The notes beneath the pieces were generated by a model that was not told the origin of the DNA, did no database searches, and worked only from the letters and a program-made list of their open reading frames with translations. A stretch of 64,000 bases of DNA from an uncultured Actinomycetes bacterium (GTDB taxonomy: Bacteria > Actinomycetota > Acidimicrobiia > Acidimicrobiales > RAAP-2), in contig CAIQEU010000039.1 of NCBI GenBank assembly GCA_903870905.1, forward strand, positions 124,001-188,000, written 5' to 3'. The translations under genes and the position numbers were made by a program. Below are positions 35,579 through 44,570 of this stretch, piece by piece; position 1 is the stretch's first letter; the number at the start of each line of letters is the position of its first letter.

Positions 35579-36757
35579 ATGTCGATGGACCACCCAGCAC
35601 TGCTCACCGCGGCCCGGACCCTCGCCACCGACGTCCTCAACGCCAACTGGCGAGAGGACGGGGGCTACACGAGCCCCAACCTCGACACCTACCCATGGCA
35701 GTGGCTCTGGGACTCCTGCTTCCACGCCATCATCTGGGCTGCCCTCGGCGACGAGCGCGCCGTTCGTGAACTCGAAGCGGTCTTCACCCACCAAGACGCC
35801 GTGGGATTCGTCCCCCACATGGGGTACCAACTCGACCCCGAGGTGGCCACACCCCTCTGGGGCCGGAGTGGGTGCTCATCGATCTCCCAGCCCCCCATGT
35901 TCGGCCACGCGCTCTGCGAGCTGCACCGCGCTGGTCTCCCCGTTGGTCACTTGGTGGAACGAGCGGTGGCGGGAATTGCGTTCTTCGGCGAACACCGCCG
36001 GACGAACACTGGCCTGCTCCGGATCGTGCACCCTTGGGAGAGTGGCGCCGACAACACCCCGCGGTGGGACCGCTTCTGCCCCGGTGGATTCGACAAAGCG
36101 CGGTGGATGACCGCGAAGATTGCCATGCTCGACACGATTTCGTTCGGGCCAACGGGCGCCCCGCTGCACAACCCCGCCTTCGACGTCGCTCCGGTGAGCT
36201 TCGCCGCACTGGTGGCGATGAACGCCGCGGACATGGGGGCCACCTTCAACGTGCCCGAGCTCTCAAACCTCGCTGTCGAGCTCGGCGACGCCGTCGCATC
36301 GACCTTCGACCCCAGTCGAGGCACCTGGGTCGATCAGCTCGGCGACGGCGCGCCCGCTGGCGATGACGACGTCATCGACGCGCTCTTCGGACTCTTCGTC
36401 GACCGTCGCCCCGAGGCGCGTGCCACCGTCGCCGATGCACTCACGAACGAGGAACGGCTCGCTGCCCCCTTTGGACCCTGTGCGGTCAGTCGATCACACC
36501 CAGGCTTTGATCCGACCGGCTACTGGCGCGGGCCGCAGTGGCCGCACCTCACCTACCTCCTCGCGCTGGCCTGTCGAGCAGCCGGGCTCGATCACGAGGC
36601 GGCGCTCGCCGAAGATGGGTTGCTGCGCGGTGCCGTGCACTCCACCTTCGGTGAGTACATCAACCCGTTCACCGGAGGACCACTCGGCGCGCATCCACAG
36701 AGCTGGACCGGCCTCTCCATCGTCCATGCAGCCCATCGAGACCGCAGCGCACGGTGA
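35579..36757 (+). CDS. GH63-like (alpha/alpha)6 glycosidase, glucosyl/mannosylglycerate hydrolase-like
   Basis: 392 residues; Shine-Dalgarno AAGGAG 9 bases before the ATG. Visible: the YPWQWLWDSCFHAIIWAALGD segment with a candidate Asp, GFVPHMGYQ, HPWESGADNTPRWD, GYWRGPQWP and FGEYINPFTGGPLG with a candidate Glu. These fit the clan of trehalase-like barrels that includes mannosylglycerate and glucosylglycerate hydrolases. No signal peptide, so cytoplasmic. Pairing with the GT4 gene suggests turnover of a compatible solute or storage glycoside. Slightly shorter than characterised relatives (about 440). Confidence 0.78.
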   Translation: MSMDHPALLTAARTLATDVLNANWREDGGYTSPNLDTYPWQWLWDSCFHAIIWAALGDERAVRELEAVFTHQDAVGFVPHMGYQLDPEVATPLWGRSGCSSISQPPMFGHALCELHRAGLPVGHLVERAVAGIAFFGEHRRTNTGLLRIVHPWESGADNTPRWDRFCPGGFDKARWMTAKIAMLDTISFGPTGAPLHNPAFDVAPVSFAALVAMNAADMGATFNVPELSNLAVELGDAVASTFDPSRGTWVDQLGDGAPAGDDDVIDALFGLFVDRRPEARATVADALTNEERLAAPFGPCAVSRSHPGFDPTGYWRGPQWPHLTYLLALACRAAGLDHEAALAEDGLLRGAVHSTFGEYINPFTGGPLGAHPQSWTGLSIVHAAHRDRSAR

Positions 36758-36827
36758 CGCGCCGCCGGCCGGATCTCGTGGCCCGTCGCTAGAGTGGAAT
36801 TGCCGTTCGGCCCTCGAAGGAGAACCC

Positions 36828-37724
36828 ATGCACCGTCGTTCCATTCGCTCCATCGTCGCTGCTGCGGCCCTCGCCCTCAGCGTGACGGGAATCGCTGCGG
36901 TGAGCCCTTCGGGTGCCTCTGCGAAGACGACGATGTACCACGTCGCCCTCGGTGACTCCTACGCCGAGGGGTACCAACCCGGCTACCCCGCCAGTCAGCT
37001 CGAGACGCTGCACGGCTACAACAACCAGGTCGATGCGCTGCTCAAGCCCAAGCACCCAATGACGCTCGAGAACTTTGGATGTGGTGGAGCGACGACAACC
37101 TCCATTCTCCACTCCATCGACTGCCCGGCCTACGCCGCTCATGGTGTCCACTACCCAACGACGACTCAAGCAGCCGCTGCACTGGCCTTCATTTCCGCCC
37201 ACCCCGGCCAGATCGGACTCATCACGATCTCCATTGGCGGCAACGACTTCGACAACTGCATTGGCCAGACCGACGCCGTCACCTGCGTGAGCAACGCCAT
37301 GGCGCCCATGAAGGCCAACGTCGAGACCCTCGTCAGCGAACTGCGGGCCGCAGCAGGACCGACCGTGGCGATGATCGCGACGACCTACCCTGACGTGGTC
37401 CTCGGTGCCTGGGTGGCCACCCCGCCGAACATCGACTTCGCCAAGTTGTCGATCACGGCCTTCGGCCTCCTCATCAACCCGAACCTCGCGGCTGCCTACG
37501 CTGCCTCCAACGTGACCTTCGTCAACGTGACGTCGGCCACCGGGGCGTTCACCCCGCTGACGACGACCACCAAGCTCGCCCCCTACGGCACGATCCCCGT
37601 CGCGGTTGCCAAGGTCTGCACGCTGACCTGGTTCTGCGCCAAGGGTGACATCCACCCGAAGCCAGCTGGCTACACGCTGATTGCGAAGCTCGTGGCCACC
37701 GCGTACGCCAAGTTGGTCAAGTAG
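36828..37724 (+). CDS. secreted SGNH/GDSL hydrolase
   Basis: 298 residues. Shine-Dalgarno GAAGGAGA and a TAGAGT box upstream. Signal peptide to about residue 32 (ASA). Block I LGDSYAEGYQ (Ser44), block II GCGGATT, block III SIGGNDFDNC, block V DIHPKPAGY with the catalytic Asp-His. Cys pairs near 93, 103, 147 and 154 could form disulfides. Probably an extracellular lipase or esterase; substrate unknown. Convergent with the MftD-like gene, 3 bases apart. Confidence 0.88.
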   Translation: MHRRSIRSIVAAAALALSVTGIAAVSPSGASAKTTMYHVALGDSYAEGYQPGYPASQLETLHGYNNQVDALLKPKHPMTLENFGCGGATTTSILHSIDCPAYAAHGVHYPTTTQAAAALAFISAHPGQIGLITISIGGNDFDNCIGQTDAVTCVSNAMAPMKANVETLVSELRAAAGPTVAMIATTYPDVVLGAWVATPPNIDFAKLSITAFGLLINPNLAAAYAASNVTFVNVTSATGAFTPLTTTTKLAPYGTIPVAVAKVCTLTWFCAKGDIHPKPAGYTLIAKLVATAYAKLVK

Positions 37725-37727
37725 GGC

Positions 37728-38900
37728 TCAGGCCCCGAGGGTCCGGAAGAACCCATCAGGAGCGACCACGTCGTCTCGGGAGAGGTCGGCAATGGACGCC
37801 TTGCCGAGACCGAGCAACGTGGCATCGATGCCGTTGCGGAGCACGTCGAGGACGTTCTCGACGCCCGCTTGACCGTTGGCTGCCAGTCCCCAGAGGTAGG
37901 CGCGACCGATCATCACCGCATCGGCACCGAGCACCAGGGCCTTGACCACGTCGCTGCCACGTCGGACACCACCATCGAGCAGGATCTCAATGTCCGCGCC
38001 GACCGCATCGGCGATCGCCGGGAGGGCTCGGAGTGGGCTTGGGGTTCCATCCAAGTTGTTGCCGCCGTGGTTGGAGACTGAGAGCGCCGTGGCACCACAG
38101 TCGACGACCCGCTTGGCGTCATCGACTCGGCACACACCTTTGACCATGAACGGTCCATCCCACTGGGCCCGGAGCCAAGCGAGGTCCTCCCAGGTCGGCA
38201 GCGCCGACTGCATCCACTCGTAGTAGGCCCCGAAGAAGGTCGGCGCCTTGGCGCCGGGGGCAGCCATGTTGGGGGTGCTGAGATCGGGCAGATGACCACT
38301 CTTCACGAAGTCCCAGAACCACCGAGGACGAGACAGCGCCTGCGGCGCGAGTTTGACCATGGTCTTCAGATCGAGTTTCTCCGGGATCCACGGACTTCCC
38401 CAGTCCCGACCGTTGGAGAAGGACCAGTCGAGGGTCACGATGATGCCGGTTGCACCGGCGGCCTTCGCCCGCTCCATACGGTGGACGAGGGTGTCCTTGT
38501 CGCCAGCCCAGTACATCTGGAAGAGCACCTTGTCGTTGACCGAAGCGACCTCTTCGATGGACTTCGATGCGAAGGAGGAGAGGCCCATCGCCAGACCTCG
38601 ATTGGCTGCAGCACGAGCGACGGCGACCTCTCCATCGGGATGCACTGCTTGGACACCGGTCGGTGAGATCACGACCGGCATCGACACCTCATGGCCGAGG
38701 ATGGAGGTCGCCATGTGGCGCTCACGGGGGAGGTTCGCCATGTGCGGCGCGAAGCCCAACTGATCGAAGGCAGCGAGGTTGTCTGCAGAGGACAACCCCT
38801 TCTCTGCGCCGGCGATGAGGGCGCCGTACACCGATGCTGGCAGGCGCTTCTCTGCTCGTCGCTGTGCAACGGCAACCGTTTCGAACCAGGCGTTCCCCAC
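37728..38900 (-). CDS. mftD: MftD-like FMN-dependent alpha-hydroxy-acid dehydrogenase family protein
   Basis: 390 residues from GTG 38900, preceded by AGAGGAG. FMN-dependent lactate-dehydrogenase fold with SPTGVQAVHPDGEVAVARAA, TLDWSFSNGRDWGSP, VSNHGGNNLDGTPSPLRALP and LLDGGVRRGSDVVKALVLGADAVMIGRAYLWGLAANGQAGVENVLD. The RDWGSP and GGNNLDGTP segments are characteristic of MftD, which oxidatively deaminates the mycofactocin precursor (AHDP) to give pre-mycofactocin. No mftA, B, C, E or F lies in the window, so this copy is away from the rest or is a paralogue. A TAGCAT box (38927-38932) precedes it. Confidence 0.85.
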   Translation of the reverse strand: MGNAWFETVAVAQRRAEKRLPASVYGALIAGAEKGLSSADNLAAFDQLGFAPHMANLPRERHMATSILGHEVSMPVVISPTGVQAVHPDGEVAVARAAANRGLAMGLSSFASKSIEEVASVNDKVLFQMYWAGDKDTLVHRMERAKAAGATGIIVTLDWSFSNGRDWGSPWIPEKLDLKTMVKLAPQALSRPRWFWDFVKSGHLPDLSTPNMAAPGAKAPTFFGAYYEWMQSALPTWEDLAWLRAQWDGPFMVKGVCRVDDAKRVVDCGATALSVSNHGGNNLDGTPSPLRALPAIADAVGADIEILLDGGVRRGSDVVKALVLGADAVMIGRAYLWGLAANGQAGVENVLDVLRNGIDATLLGLGKASIADLSRDDVVAPDGFFRTLGA

Positions 38901-38967
38901 CAGCACTCCTCTCGTAGCCTTCGCAGATGCTACCGGGCGGTTCGACTCCGCCTCACGAGTGGCTCCG

Positions 38968-41900
38968 TCAGTGGATCGTGGTCTTGATCGACGTCTGCGC
39001 AGGTGCAATGTGGGGTGACCCACTGAACCGAGCGGTGAAGGTCGTGGTGCCCTTCGTGGTGAGGACCGTCCGACACTGTGCGAAACCAGCGGTCGTCATC
39101 GCCACTGCAGTGCAGCCCTTGAGCGAGGTCGACCCCTTGAGGAACGCCACGGTGCCGCTCCCCTCACTCGGTTGCACTCGTGCGATGAGGGTCACAGCGC
39201 TGGTCGCGCCCACCTTGAGCGTCGTCACCGACAGCTGCACCGTGGCCACGTCGCGCTGAATGGTGATGACGACATGCGGTGCGACCGATCCGGCCACGGC
39301 CCCTCCACCTGAGAACGTCGCGCCAACACTGAAGGTGCCGAGTGCGGACCACGTCACCGTGCAGGTCGCCACCTTGGTGGTTGAGACCCCCGCAGTGCAC
39401 AGCGGAGACCCGCCAGCGGTGAACGTCACCGTTCCTGGTGCGTTCTGATCGACGACACTCACCGTCGCCGTCAGCGTTGCCGAAGCGCCGTAGGTGATGG
39501 TGGTCGACGACACGGTGATCGTGGTGGTACTCGGGAGCCGGGTGACGGTGAGGACGTGGCTCCCCTGTGACCGCAGGTGGTCGACATCACCGTTGTAGGC
39601 CGCAGCAATCGTGTGCGCGCCAATACCGAGATCGGAGGTCGTGCAGGTGGCGATGCCACCCACCACGGCGACAGCGCTGCAACCGCCAAGTGGTGTTGCG
39701 CCGTCGTTGAAGGACACCGTGCCGGTGGATCCTGCGGGTTGCACGGTTGCTGTGATCGCAACTGGTACCCCGACGGCGACGGAGGACTTCGAGACCGTCA
39801 CCACCGTGGTCGTGGCCACCGCTGGAGGATGCACCGTGACCGTGAGGGTGGTCGACGACGCCAAGTGACCGCTGTCGCCGCTGTAGGTCGCCGTCAGCAC
39901 ATTGGCACCGAGCCCGAGCGCACTCGTCGCGCAGGTGGCCGACGCTGCCGTGATGGGAACTGCGGTGCAACCAGGAATCGTGCCCGCTCCGTCAGTGAAG
40001 GCAACGGTCCCCGTCGCCTCGCTCGGCGTGATGGTTGCGGTCACCGTGGCTTGTTGACCAATGATCACGATGGTCGGGAGGGCGACGAGCGCCGTCGTCG
40101 TGGCAACCGGCGCCGGTGTCATAACCACCGTCGTCGAGCTGAGGGAGTTGCCGTAGGTCCCATCACCGGAGTACGTGGCGGTGATGGCGTCCGTGCCGAC
40201 GGTGAGGCCACTCGTCGCACAGGTCGCGACGGACGCAACGAGTGCCACGGCACCACATCCTGAGATTGCAGCACCATCCACGGAGAACGCCACCGTCCCC
40301 GTTGCTGCCGGTGGGGTGACCGTCGCCGTGAGGGTGACGGTGGTCCCAGCAACCGCCGCAGTTGGTGCTGCGGTCACCGTCGTCGTGGTGCTGAGCGCTC
40401 GCACGAGCACCGTGGGAGAGGTGGCCACCTCCACCGGGGCGACGTTGCCCGGAGACTCTGTGGCAAGAAAACGCCACGACCCCGCCGTCGTCGGCACGGC
40501 AACCGGCTGCGCCGTCGTTCCGAAGCTCACCGTGACCGTTGCGTTCGGTGCGAGGTTGAGGTCGGTGACCGTAATCGTGTGGTCGAGCACCGAGAGGGTC
40601 CCAGCCGAGGTCGTGACCATCCCTGGTGCAGCCCCGGTCGTCGGTGCGGTCCACCCTGATGGCACGACCAAGGAGATGGTGCCATCGGTGACTCCGGTGG
40701 TGGGTGCGGTGTAGGTGAAGGTGAGATTTGTCTGCGATCCCGCGGTGACCGATGCCGGTGATGCCGTGACCGATCCGGCTCCAGCAGCGCTGACGGGAGC
40801 GGCACACAGCGCGGTGACCACCTTGTCAGCATTGGGCGAACCAACACCGGTCACCCGATCCCACCCAACACCTGCGGAGTAGGTGCCGTTCGACCCAGCG
40901 GTCACGTCGTTCGTCATCCCGGCCGTGCGCTGGGCGTAGAGGGTTGGATTGATGAAACCCACGGCACCACAGCGCTGGACCGCAGCGAGCACGATGGATG
41001 CCCACAGCGGTGTCGAGAGCGATGTGCCACCAATGCCGGTCGTCGTCCCGCACCACCCGAGACAGTGCGGCGTGTCGTAGATCGTGAACCCCGGTGATCC
41101 CGCCAGCGCCGACACGTCGGGGGTTGCTCGCCGGTATCCACTCTCCCCGAGGTACGTCGACGACGTACTCGAGGTGTTGACCGGCGCACACGCTGCCGAC
41201 GCCCCGAGCGCTCCGGCTTGGTAGCACGGCGCGATCCAGAGCTTGGAGTTGCCTCCTCCAGAGCCGCTCCACGCCGTCTCGTTCGGGGGCGAGACGTAGG
41301 CCGTGAGCGTCGTGCCGCCAACAGCGGTCACGAAAGGCTGCGACGATGGATCGGAGATGATGTTGACCCCACCGCTCGTTCCACCGCAGGTGGAACCGAA
41401 GTCACCGCTAGCTGCCAACACGGTTTGCCCCTGGAGGGCTGCAGCTTCGAACACCGTGTTCTCGGACTGCGTGAACGATGGATTGCTCGTCAACGCGTTC
41501 TCGCAGAAGCTCCACGAGGTGGAGATCACCGATGCGGTGTCATCGGCCACGAACTGGTTGAAGCTCGACAAGACGCCCGCGGTCGAGTTGGGGCTGGCGT
41601 AGTCGATGAGGGTGGCGCCGGGGACGAGTTCTTGCACCACTTCGATGTCAGAGGTGGCCTCAGTCTGCGCACTCCCTCCGAGAGCAGCAGCGCCGCCAAG
41701 AGGGGCGTTCTCCACCTGGAGCGTCGGGGAGATGGCGTAGCAGGTGTCGAAGGTGGCGACGTCTGACGACGAGTACTGGGCCACTTCTTGCACGGCGATG
41801 GTTTTCCCAGCGCCGAGTGACCCGCTCGTGGCAAGGGCGCTCAGGTTGTAGGTCGTGGCCAAGTCGATGGCATTGGCCGATCCGTTCACCGCCGAGGCGC

Positions 41901-42546
41901 ATGCCTTTGGAATCGTCGGTCGGACGGTGGTCCGAGGGGCGTGGTTCGTGGTGGCGATGGCCGGGACTGCACGATTCGCGCTGTCGTCAATGGTGACGCC
42001 GGCGACGAGCGGCGTCAGTCCAGCGGGCACGAGCGGCGCAGTCTCGTTTGCGACACGGTTGCCACGGGAGGTCTCGACCGTGTGCAGCGAAAACGCGAAG
42101 GTCTGCTGCATGGTGCTCGCCGAGCCTGAGACCGGGAGGAGGAATCGATTCGCAGCAATCGGACCCACGGTCAGCCCCGCTCGACGCAGTGCAGAGGAAA
42201 CGGCAGCGACGGTCGCAGCGGTCGGCGCGAACCTCTTCAGGAACTCGCCTCGTGCCAGCAGCGGATGGCCGGGCCGCACGCCACCGAGTTCCACGCGACG
42301 AACGAGAGCGTCGAATTGCTCTTGATTCCGAAGGCGCAGGGCGACGAGTGCGCTGACCTGAGTTCGGGGCGCCACCGAGGTCACAGTGCCGGTCGAGGGC
42401 GTCGGCCTCCCTGCTGTCGTCATCGCCACCGCTGGTGTAGCCACGCCCATTTGGAGGACCGTCACCACGAGGGCAACCATGGCGAGACAACTCGCGGCGC
42501 GGCGCGAAGCCACCAAACCGCGACCCCGCTGAGCGACGGTTGCCAT
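38968..42546 (-). CDS. secreted S53 (sedolisin-type) peptidase with C-terminal Ig repeats
   Basis: 1192 residues. Signal peptide to about 41; pro-kumamolisin domain about 60-190; catalytic domain about 220-580 with Glu296 and Asp300 (EATSDIE), oxyanion Asp382 (ASGDFGS) and Ser509 (GIGGTSLSTP), then a calcium-site region (NDVTAGSNG, GVGWDRVTGVGSPN). A DUF11-like beta domain follows, then five Ig-like repeats (about 90 residues each, with YSGD/YNGD motifs and two Cys each) from about 700 to the end. Pro-domain-activated serine-carboxyl proteases act at acid pH. A TAGGGT box 6 bases before the ATG suggests a leaderless mRNA. Confidence 0.93.
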   Translation of the reverse strand: MATVAQRGRGLVASRRAASCLAMVALVVTVLQMGVATPAVAMTTAGRPTPSTGTVTSVAPRTQVSALVALRLRNQEQFDALVRRVELGGVRPGHPLLARGEFLKRFAPTAATVAAVSSALRRAGLTVGPIAANRFLLPVSGSASTMQQTFAFSLHTVETSRGNRVANETAPLVPAGLTPLVAGVTIDDSANRAVPAIATTNHAPRTTVRPTIPKACASAVNGSANAIDLATTYNLSALATSGSLGAGKTIAVQEVAQYSSSDVATFDTCYAISPTLQVENAPLGGAAALGGSAQTEATSDIEVVQELVPGATLIDYASPNSTAGVLSSFNQFVADDTASVISTSWSFCENALTSNPSFTQSENTVFEAAALQGQTVLAASGDFGSTCGGTSGGVNIISDPSSQPFVTAVGGTTLTAYVSPPNETAWSGSGGGNSKLWIAPCYQAGALGASAACAPVNTSSTSSTYLGESGYRRATPDVSALAGSPGFTIYDTPHCLGWCGTTTGIGGTSLSTPLWASIVLAAVQRCGAVGFINPTLYAQRTAGMTNDVTAGSNGTYSAGVGWDRVTGVGSPNADKVVTALCAAPVSAAGAGSVTASPASVTAGSQTNLTFTYTAPTTGVTDGTISLVVPSGWTAPTTGAAPGMVTTSAGTLSVLDHTITVTDLNLAPNATVTVSFGTTAQPVAVPTTAGSWRFLATESPGNVAPVEVATSPTVLVRALSTTTTVTAAPTAAVAGTTVTLTATVTPPAATGTVAFSVDGAAISGCGAVALVASVATCATSGLTVGTDAITATYSGDGTYGNSLSSTTVVMTPAPVATTTALVALPTIVIIGQQATVTATITPSEATGTVAFTDGAGTIPGCTAVPITAASATCATSALGLGANVLTATYSGDSGHLASSTTLTVTVHPPAVATTTVVTVSKSSVAVGVPVAITATVQPAGSTGTVSFNDGATPLGGCSAVAVVGGIATCTTSDLGIGAHTIAAAYNGDVDHLRSQGSHVLTVTRLPSTTTITVSSTTITYGASATLTATVSVVDQNAPGTVTFTAGGSPLCTAGVSTTKVATCTVTWSALGTFSVGATFSGGGAVAGSVAPHVVITIQRDVATVQLSVTTLKVGATSAVTLIARVQPSEGSGTVAFLKGSTSLKGCTAVAMTTAGFAQCRTVLTTKGTTTFTARFSGSPHIAPAQTSIKTTIH

Positions 42547-42552
42547 GAGCGA

Positions 42553-42558
42553 ACCCTA
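42553..42558 (-). promoter_or_regulatory. -10 box of leaderless S53 peptidase gene (TAGGGT)
   Basis: TAGGGT on the minus strand, 6 bases before the ATG at 42546; no Shine-Dalgarno. Confidence 0.5.
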
Positions 42559-42609
42559 GCCGGCCTCCCCCACCATCTTCCCGCTCACTCATGGAGTTCT
42601 CAGGTCAAC

Positions 42610-42615
42610 TAGGTT
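42610..42615 (+). promoter_or_regulatory. -10 box before pilD leader ORF (TAGGTT)
   Basis: TAGGTT lies 6 bases before a GTG at 42622 that opens a ten-codon frame ending at the prepilin peptidase start. Confidence 0.4.
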
Positions 42616-42621
42616 CGGCCC

Positions 42622-42654
42622 GTGCACATGAACGAACTGCGCGAGTTGCCATGA
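42622..42654 (+). CDS. possible 10-residue leader peptide coupled to prepilin peptidase
   Basis: GTG then nine codons (MHMNELRELP) and TGA overlapping the downstream ATG as ATGA. The GTG sits 6 bases after a TAGGTT box, the local leaderless arrangement. Because the peptidase ATG has no Shine-Dalgarno, ribosomes could load on the leader and reinitiate. It may be coincidence. Confidence 0.35.
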   Translation: MHMNELRELP

Positions 42655-43436
42655 CCCTCGCAACGGAGAACTGGGGCATTGGCATCACCTTGGCCGTGCT
42701 CGGCCTCGCGATTGGCTCGTTCTTGAACGTCGTGATCCACCGGGTTCCGCGCAACCTCTCGGTGATCCGACCGAGGTCATCGTGCCCGCAGTGTCGCAGA
42801 ACCCTCGCTCCGGTCGAGAACATTCCCGTCCTGTCCTGGATGCTGCTGCGAGGTCGGTGCCGTGGATGCGAGACACCCATCAGTTTCCGGTATCCACTGG
42901 TCGAGCTCGGCACGGCGATTTGCTTCGTCGCCACCTTCGCTCGCTTCGGTCGAGACTGGATCCTGCTCCCGTTCGAACTTGGCGTGGCGGGAATGATCGC
43001 GCTGGCCGTCATCGATGCCGAAAATCTCGTCCTTCCAAAGCGCATCGTGTGGCTCCACCTTGGCCTCGTTGCGAGCACCATGGCCACCGTCGCGATCACG
43101 ACGCATCGGCTCAGCGCACTCGGCACTGCGGCCGGCGTCGCCATCGTGTGGTGCGGCGCGTTCTTCGCCATCAACGCTGCAGCCCCCAGGCTGCTCGGAT
43201 TCGGCGACGTCCGCTACAGCCTGGTCCTCGGACTCCTGCTCGGCTGGATCAGCATCCCGACCGCCCTCGTTGGGTACTTCCTGGCCAACCTCGTTGGAGT
43301 CCTCGTGACCATGGTGTTGCTCGGCCTCAAGAAGACCACGAGGGACACTCCACTCCCCTACGGCACCTACTTGAGTGTGGGCACGATGCTCGGCATCTGG
43401 TTCGGTGCTGATCTCCTCCACGCCATCGGCCACTGA
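42651..43436 (+). CDS. pilD: type IV prepilin peptidase (A24)
   Basis: Cleaves and N-methylates prepilins at the membrane. 261 residues from ATG 42651. N-terminal GLAIGSFLNVVIHRVPRNLS, two Cys-x2-Cys pairs (CPQCRRTL, CRGCETPI) of the zinc-binding methyltransferase part, and the two catalytic Asp in VIDAENLVLPKRI and LGFGDVRYSL. Six to seven hydrophobic segments. Convergent with pilT, 6 bases apart; the prepilins at 44622-50824 are its likely substrates. Confidence 0.93.
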   Translation: MTLATENWGIGITLAVLGLAIGSFLNVVIHRVPRNLSVIRPRSSCPQCRRTLAPVENIPVLSWMLLRGRCRGCETPISFRYPLVELGTAICFVATFARFGRDWILLPFELGVAGMIALAVIDAENLVLPKRIVWLHLGLVASTMATVAITTHRLSALGTAAGVAIVWCGAFFAINAAAPRLLGFGDVRYSLVLGLLLGWISIPTALVGYFLANLVGVLVTMVLLGLKKTTRDTPLPYGTYLSVGTMLGIWFGADLLHAIGH

Positions 43437-43442
43437 CGCCCC

Positions 43443-44519
43443 TCAGGCGAGGTTCTGGAGTACCTCGTTAGGGTGGACCGAGACCGAGAGGGCCTCGTCG
43501 AGCGTGACGGTCTTCGCACGAACGAGATCAGCCAAACTCATCTCTAGCGTGCACATGCCGTCTCGTTGACCTGTCCGCATCAAGTTGGCAATCTGGTTCG
43601 ACCGACCATCGCGAATGAGGTTCTTGACCGGAGGGGTCCCCACCAGGACTTCAAATGCCGCCGTTCGACCACCGTTTTGACGCCGGACGAGGCGCTGACT
43701 GGCGATCAGCGAGATGGTCGATGCAATTTGGGAGCGAACGACATCGTGTCGCCCCTCAGGGAACGCATCGATGAGGCGATCGATGGCCTGAGGGGCATCG
43801 TTGGTATGCAAGGTCGCGAACACGAGGTGCCCAGTCTCAGCGAGGGTCAGTGCGATCGCCATCGACTCCATGTCGCGGAGTTCTCCGATGAGGAGGACGT
43901 CAGGGTCCTCACGCAGCGACGCCCGAAGGGCTCGCTCGAACGACGGGGTATCACGACCGACCTCTCGTTGGAGAATGGTGGCCCTTCGGTCGACGTGCAC
44001 GAATTCAATCGGATCCTCAATCGACAGCACTGCGACCGCTCGCGTCTCGTTGATCTTCTCGATGACCGCTGCCAAGGTTGTCGACTTGCCCACGCCAGTT
44101 GGACCAGTGACGAGCACCAGACCCTGAGGAAGCTCCGCAGCCTTGCGGAGGGCAAGTGGAATGCCGAGTTCGTCGAACGTCGGGATTTGCTGGGGGATGA
44201 ACCGGATGGCGAGGGCGGTTTCGCCGCGCTGGACGAAGGCGCTGCAGCGCAAGCGAGCAGTCTCGCGCCAGCTGAGTGCGAAATCGACATCTTTGTGAAG
44301 CGCAAAGGTCTCACGCTGCTCTGGCGTCAAGAGACCACGAACGAACGCCGTAATCTTCGGGCCCGAGAGAATCTTGGCCCCAGGGATGGGTTCGAGGTTG
44401 CCGTCGAGACGTCGACGAGGCGTCGCCCCTCCGACGAGCAAGAGGTCAGTGGAGCCCTCAGCGTTGAGCTGATCGAGATAGGGCTCGATGGCCGTCAAAT
44501 TCGGGGTGAATTTCTCCAT
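43443..44519 (-). CDS. pilT: type IV pilus retraction ATPase PilT
   Basis: 358 residues. Hexameric secretion-type ATPase with Walker A VTGPTGVGKSTTLAA, Asp box SIEDPIEFVH, Walker B LLIGELRDMESMAIALTLAETGHLV and His box FATLHTNDAPQAIDRLID. The usual PilT AIRFIP and EVL (here FEVLVGTPPVKNLIRDG) motifs are present. ATG 44519 (MEKFTPN) chosen; ATG 44549 is possible. Last gene of the pilus run, separated from the major pilin by a strong hairpin. Confidence 0.93.
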   Translation of the reverse strand: MEKFTPNLTAIEPYLDQLNAEGSTDLLLVGGATPRRRLDGNLEPIPGAKILSGPKITAFVRGLLTPEQRETFALHKDVDFALSWRETARLRCSAFVQRGETALAIRFIPQQIPTFDELGIPLALRKAAELPQGLVLVTGPTGVGKSTTLAAVIEKINETRAVAVLSIEDPIEFVHVDRRATILQREVGRDTPSFERALRASLREDPDVLLIGELRDMESMAIALTLAETGHLVFATLHTNDAPQAIDRLIDAFPEGRHDVVRSQIASTISLIASQRLVRRQNGGRTAAFEVLVGTPPVKNLIRDGRSNQIANLMRTGQRDGMCTLEMSLADLVRAKTVTLDEALSVSVHPNEVLQNLA

Positions 44520-44570
44520 GGCAGTCCACTTTGGCCTCAGGGCAGGCAACTCGTGCCGACGGCGTCTCGC

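Noticed and set aside
39000-40440. Repeated DNA as a possible CRISPR or satellite array
   Set aside because: The periodicity comes from Ig-like protein repeats in the S53 peptidase; repeat units are diverged at DNA level and about 270 bases long.
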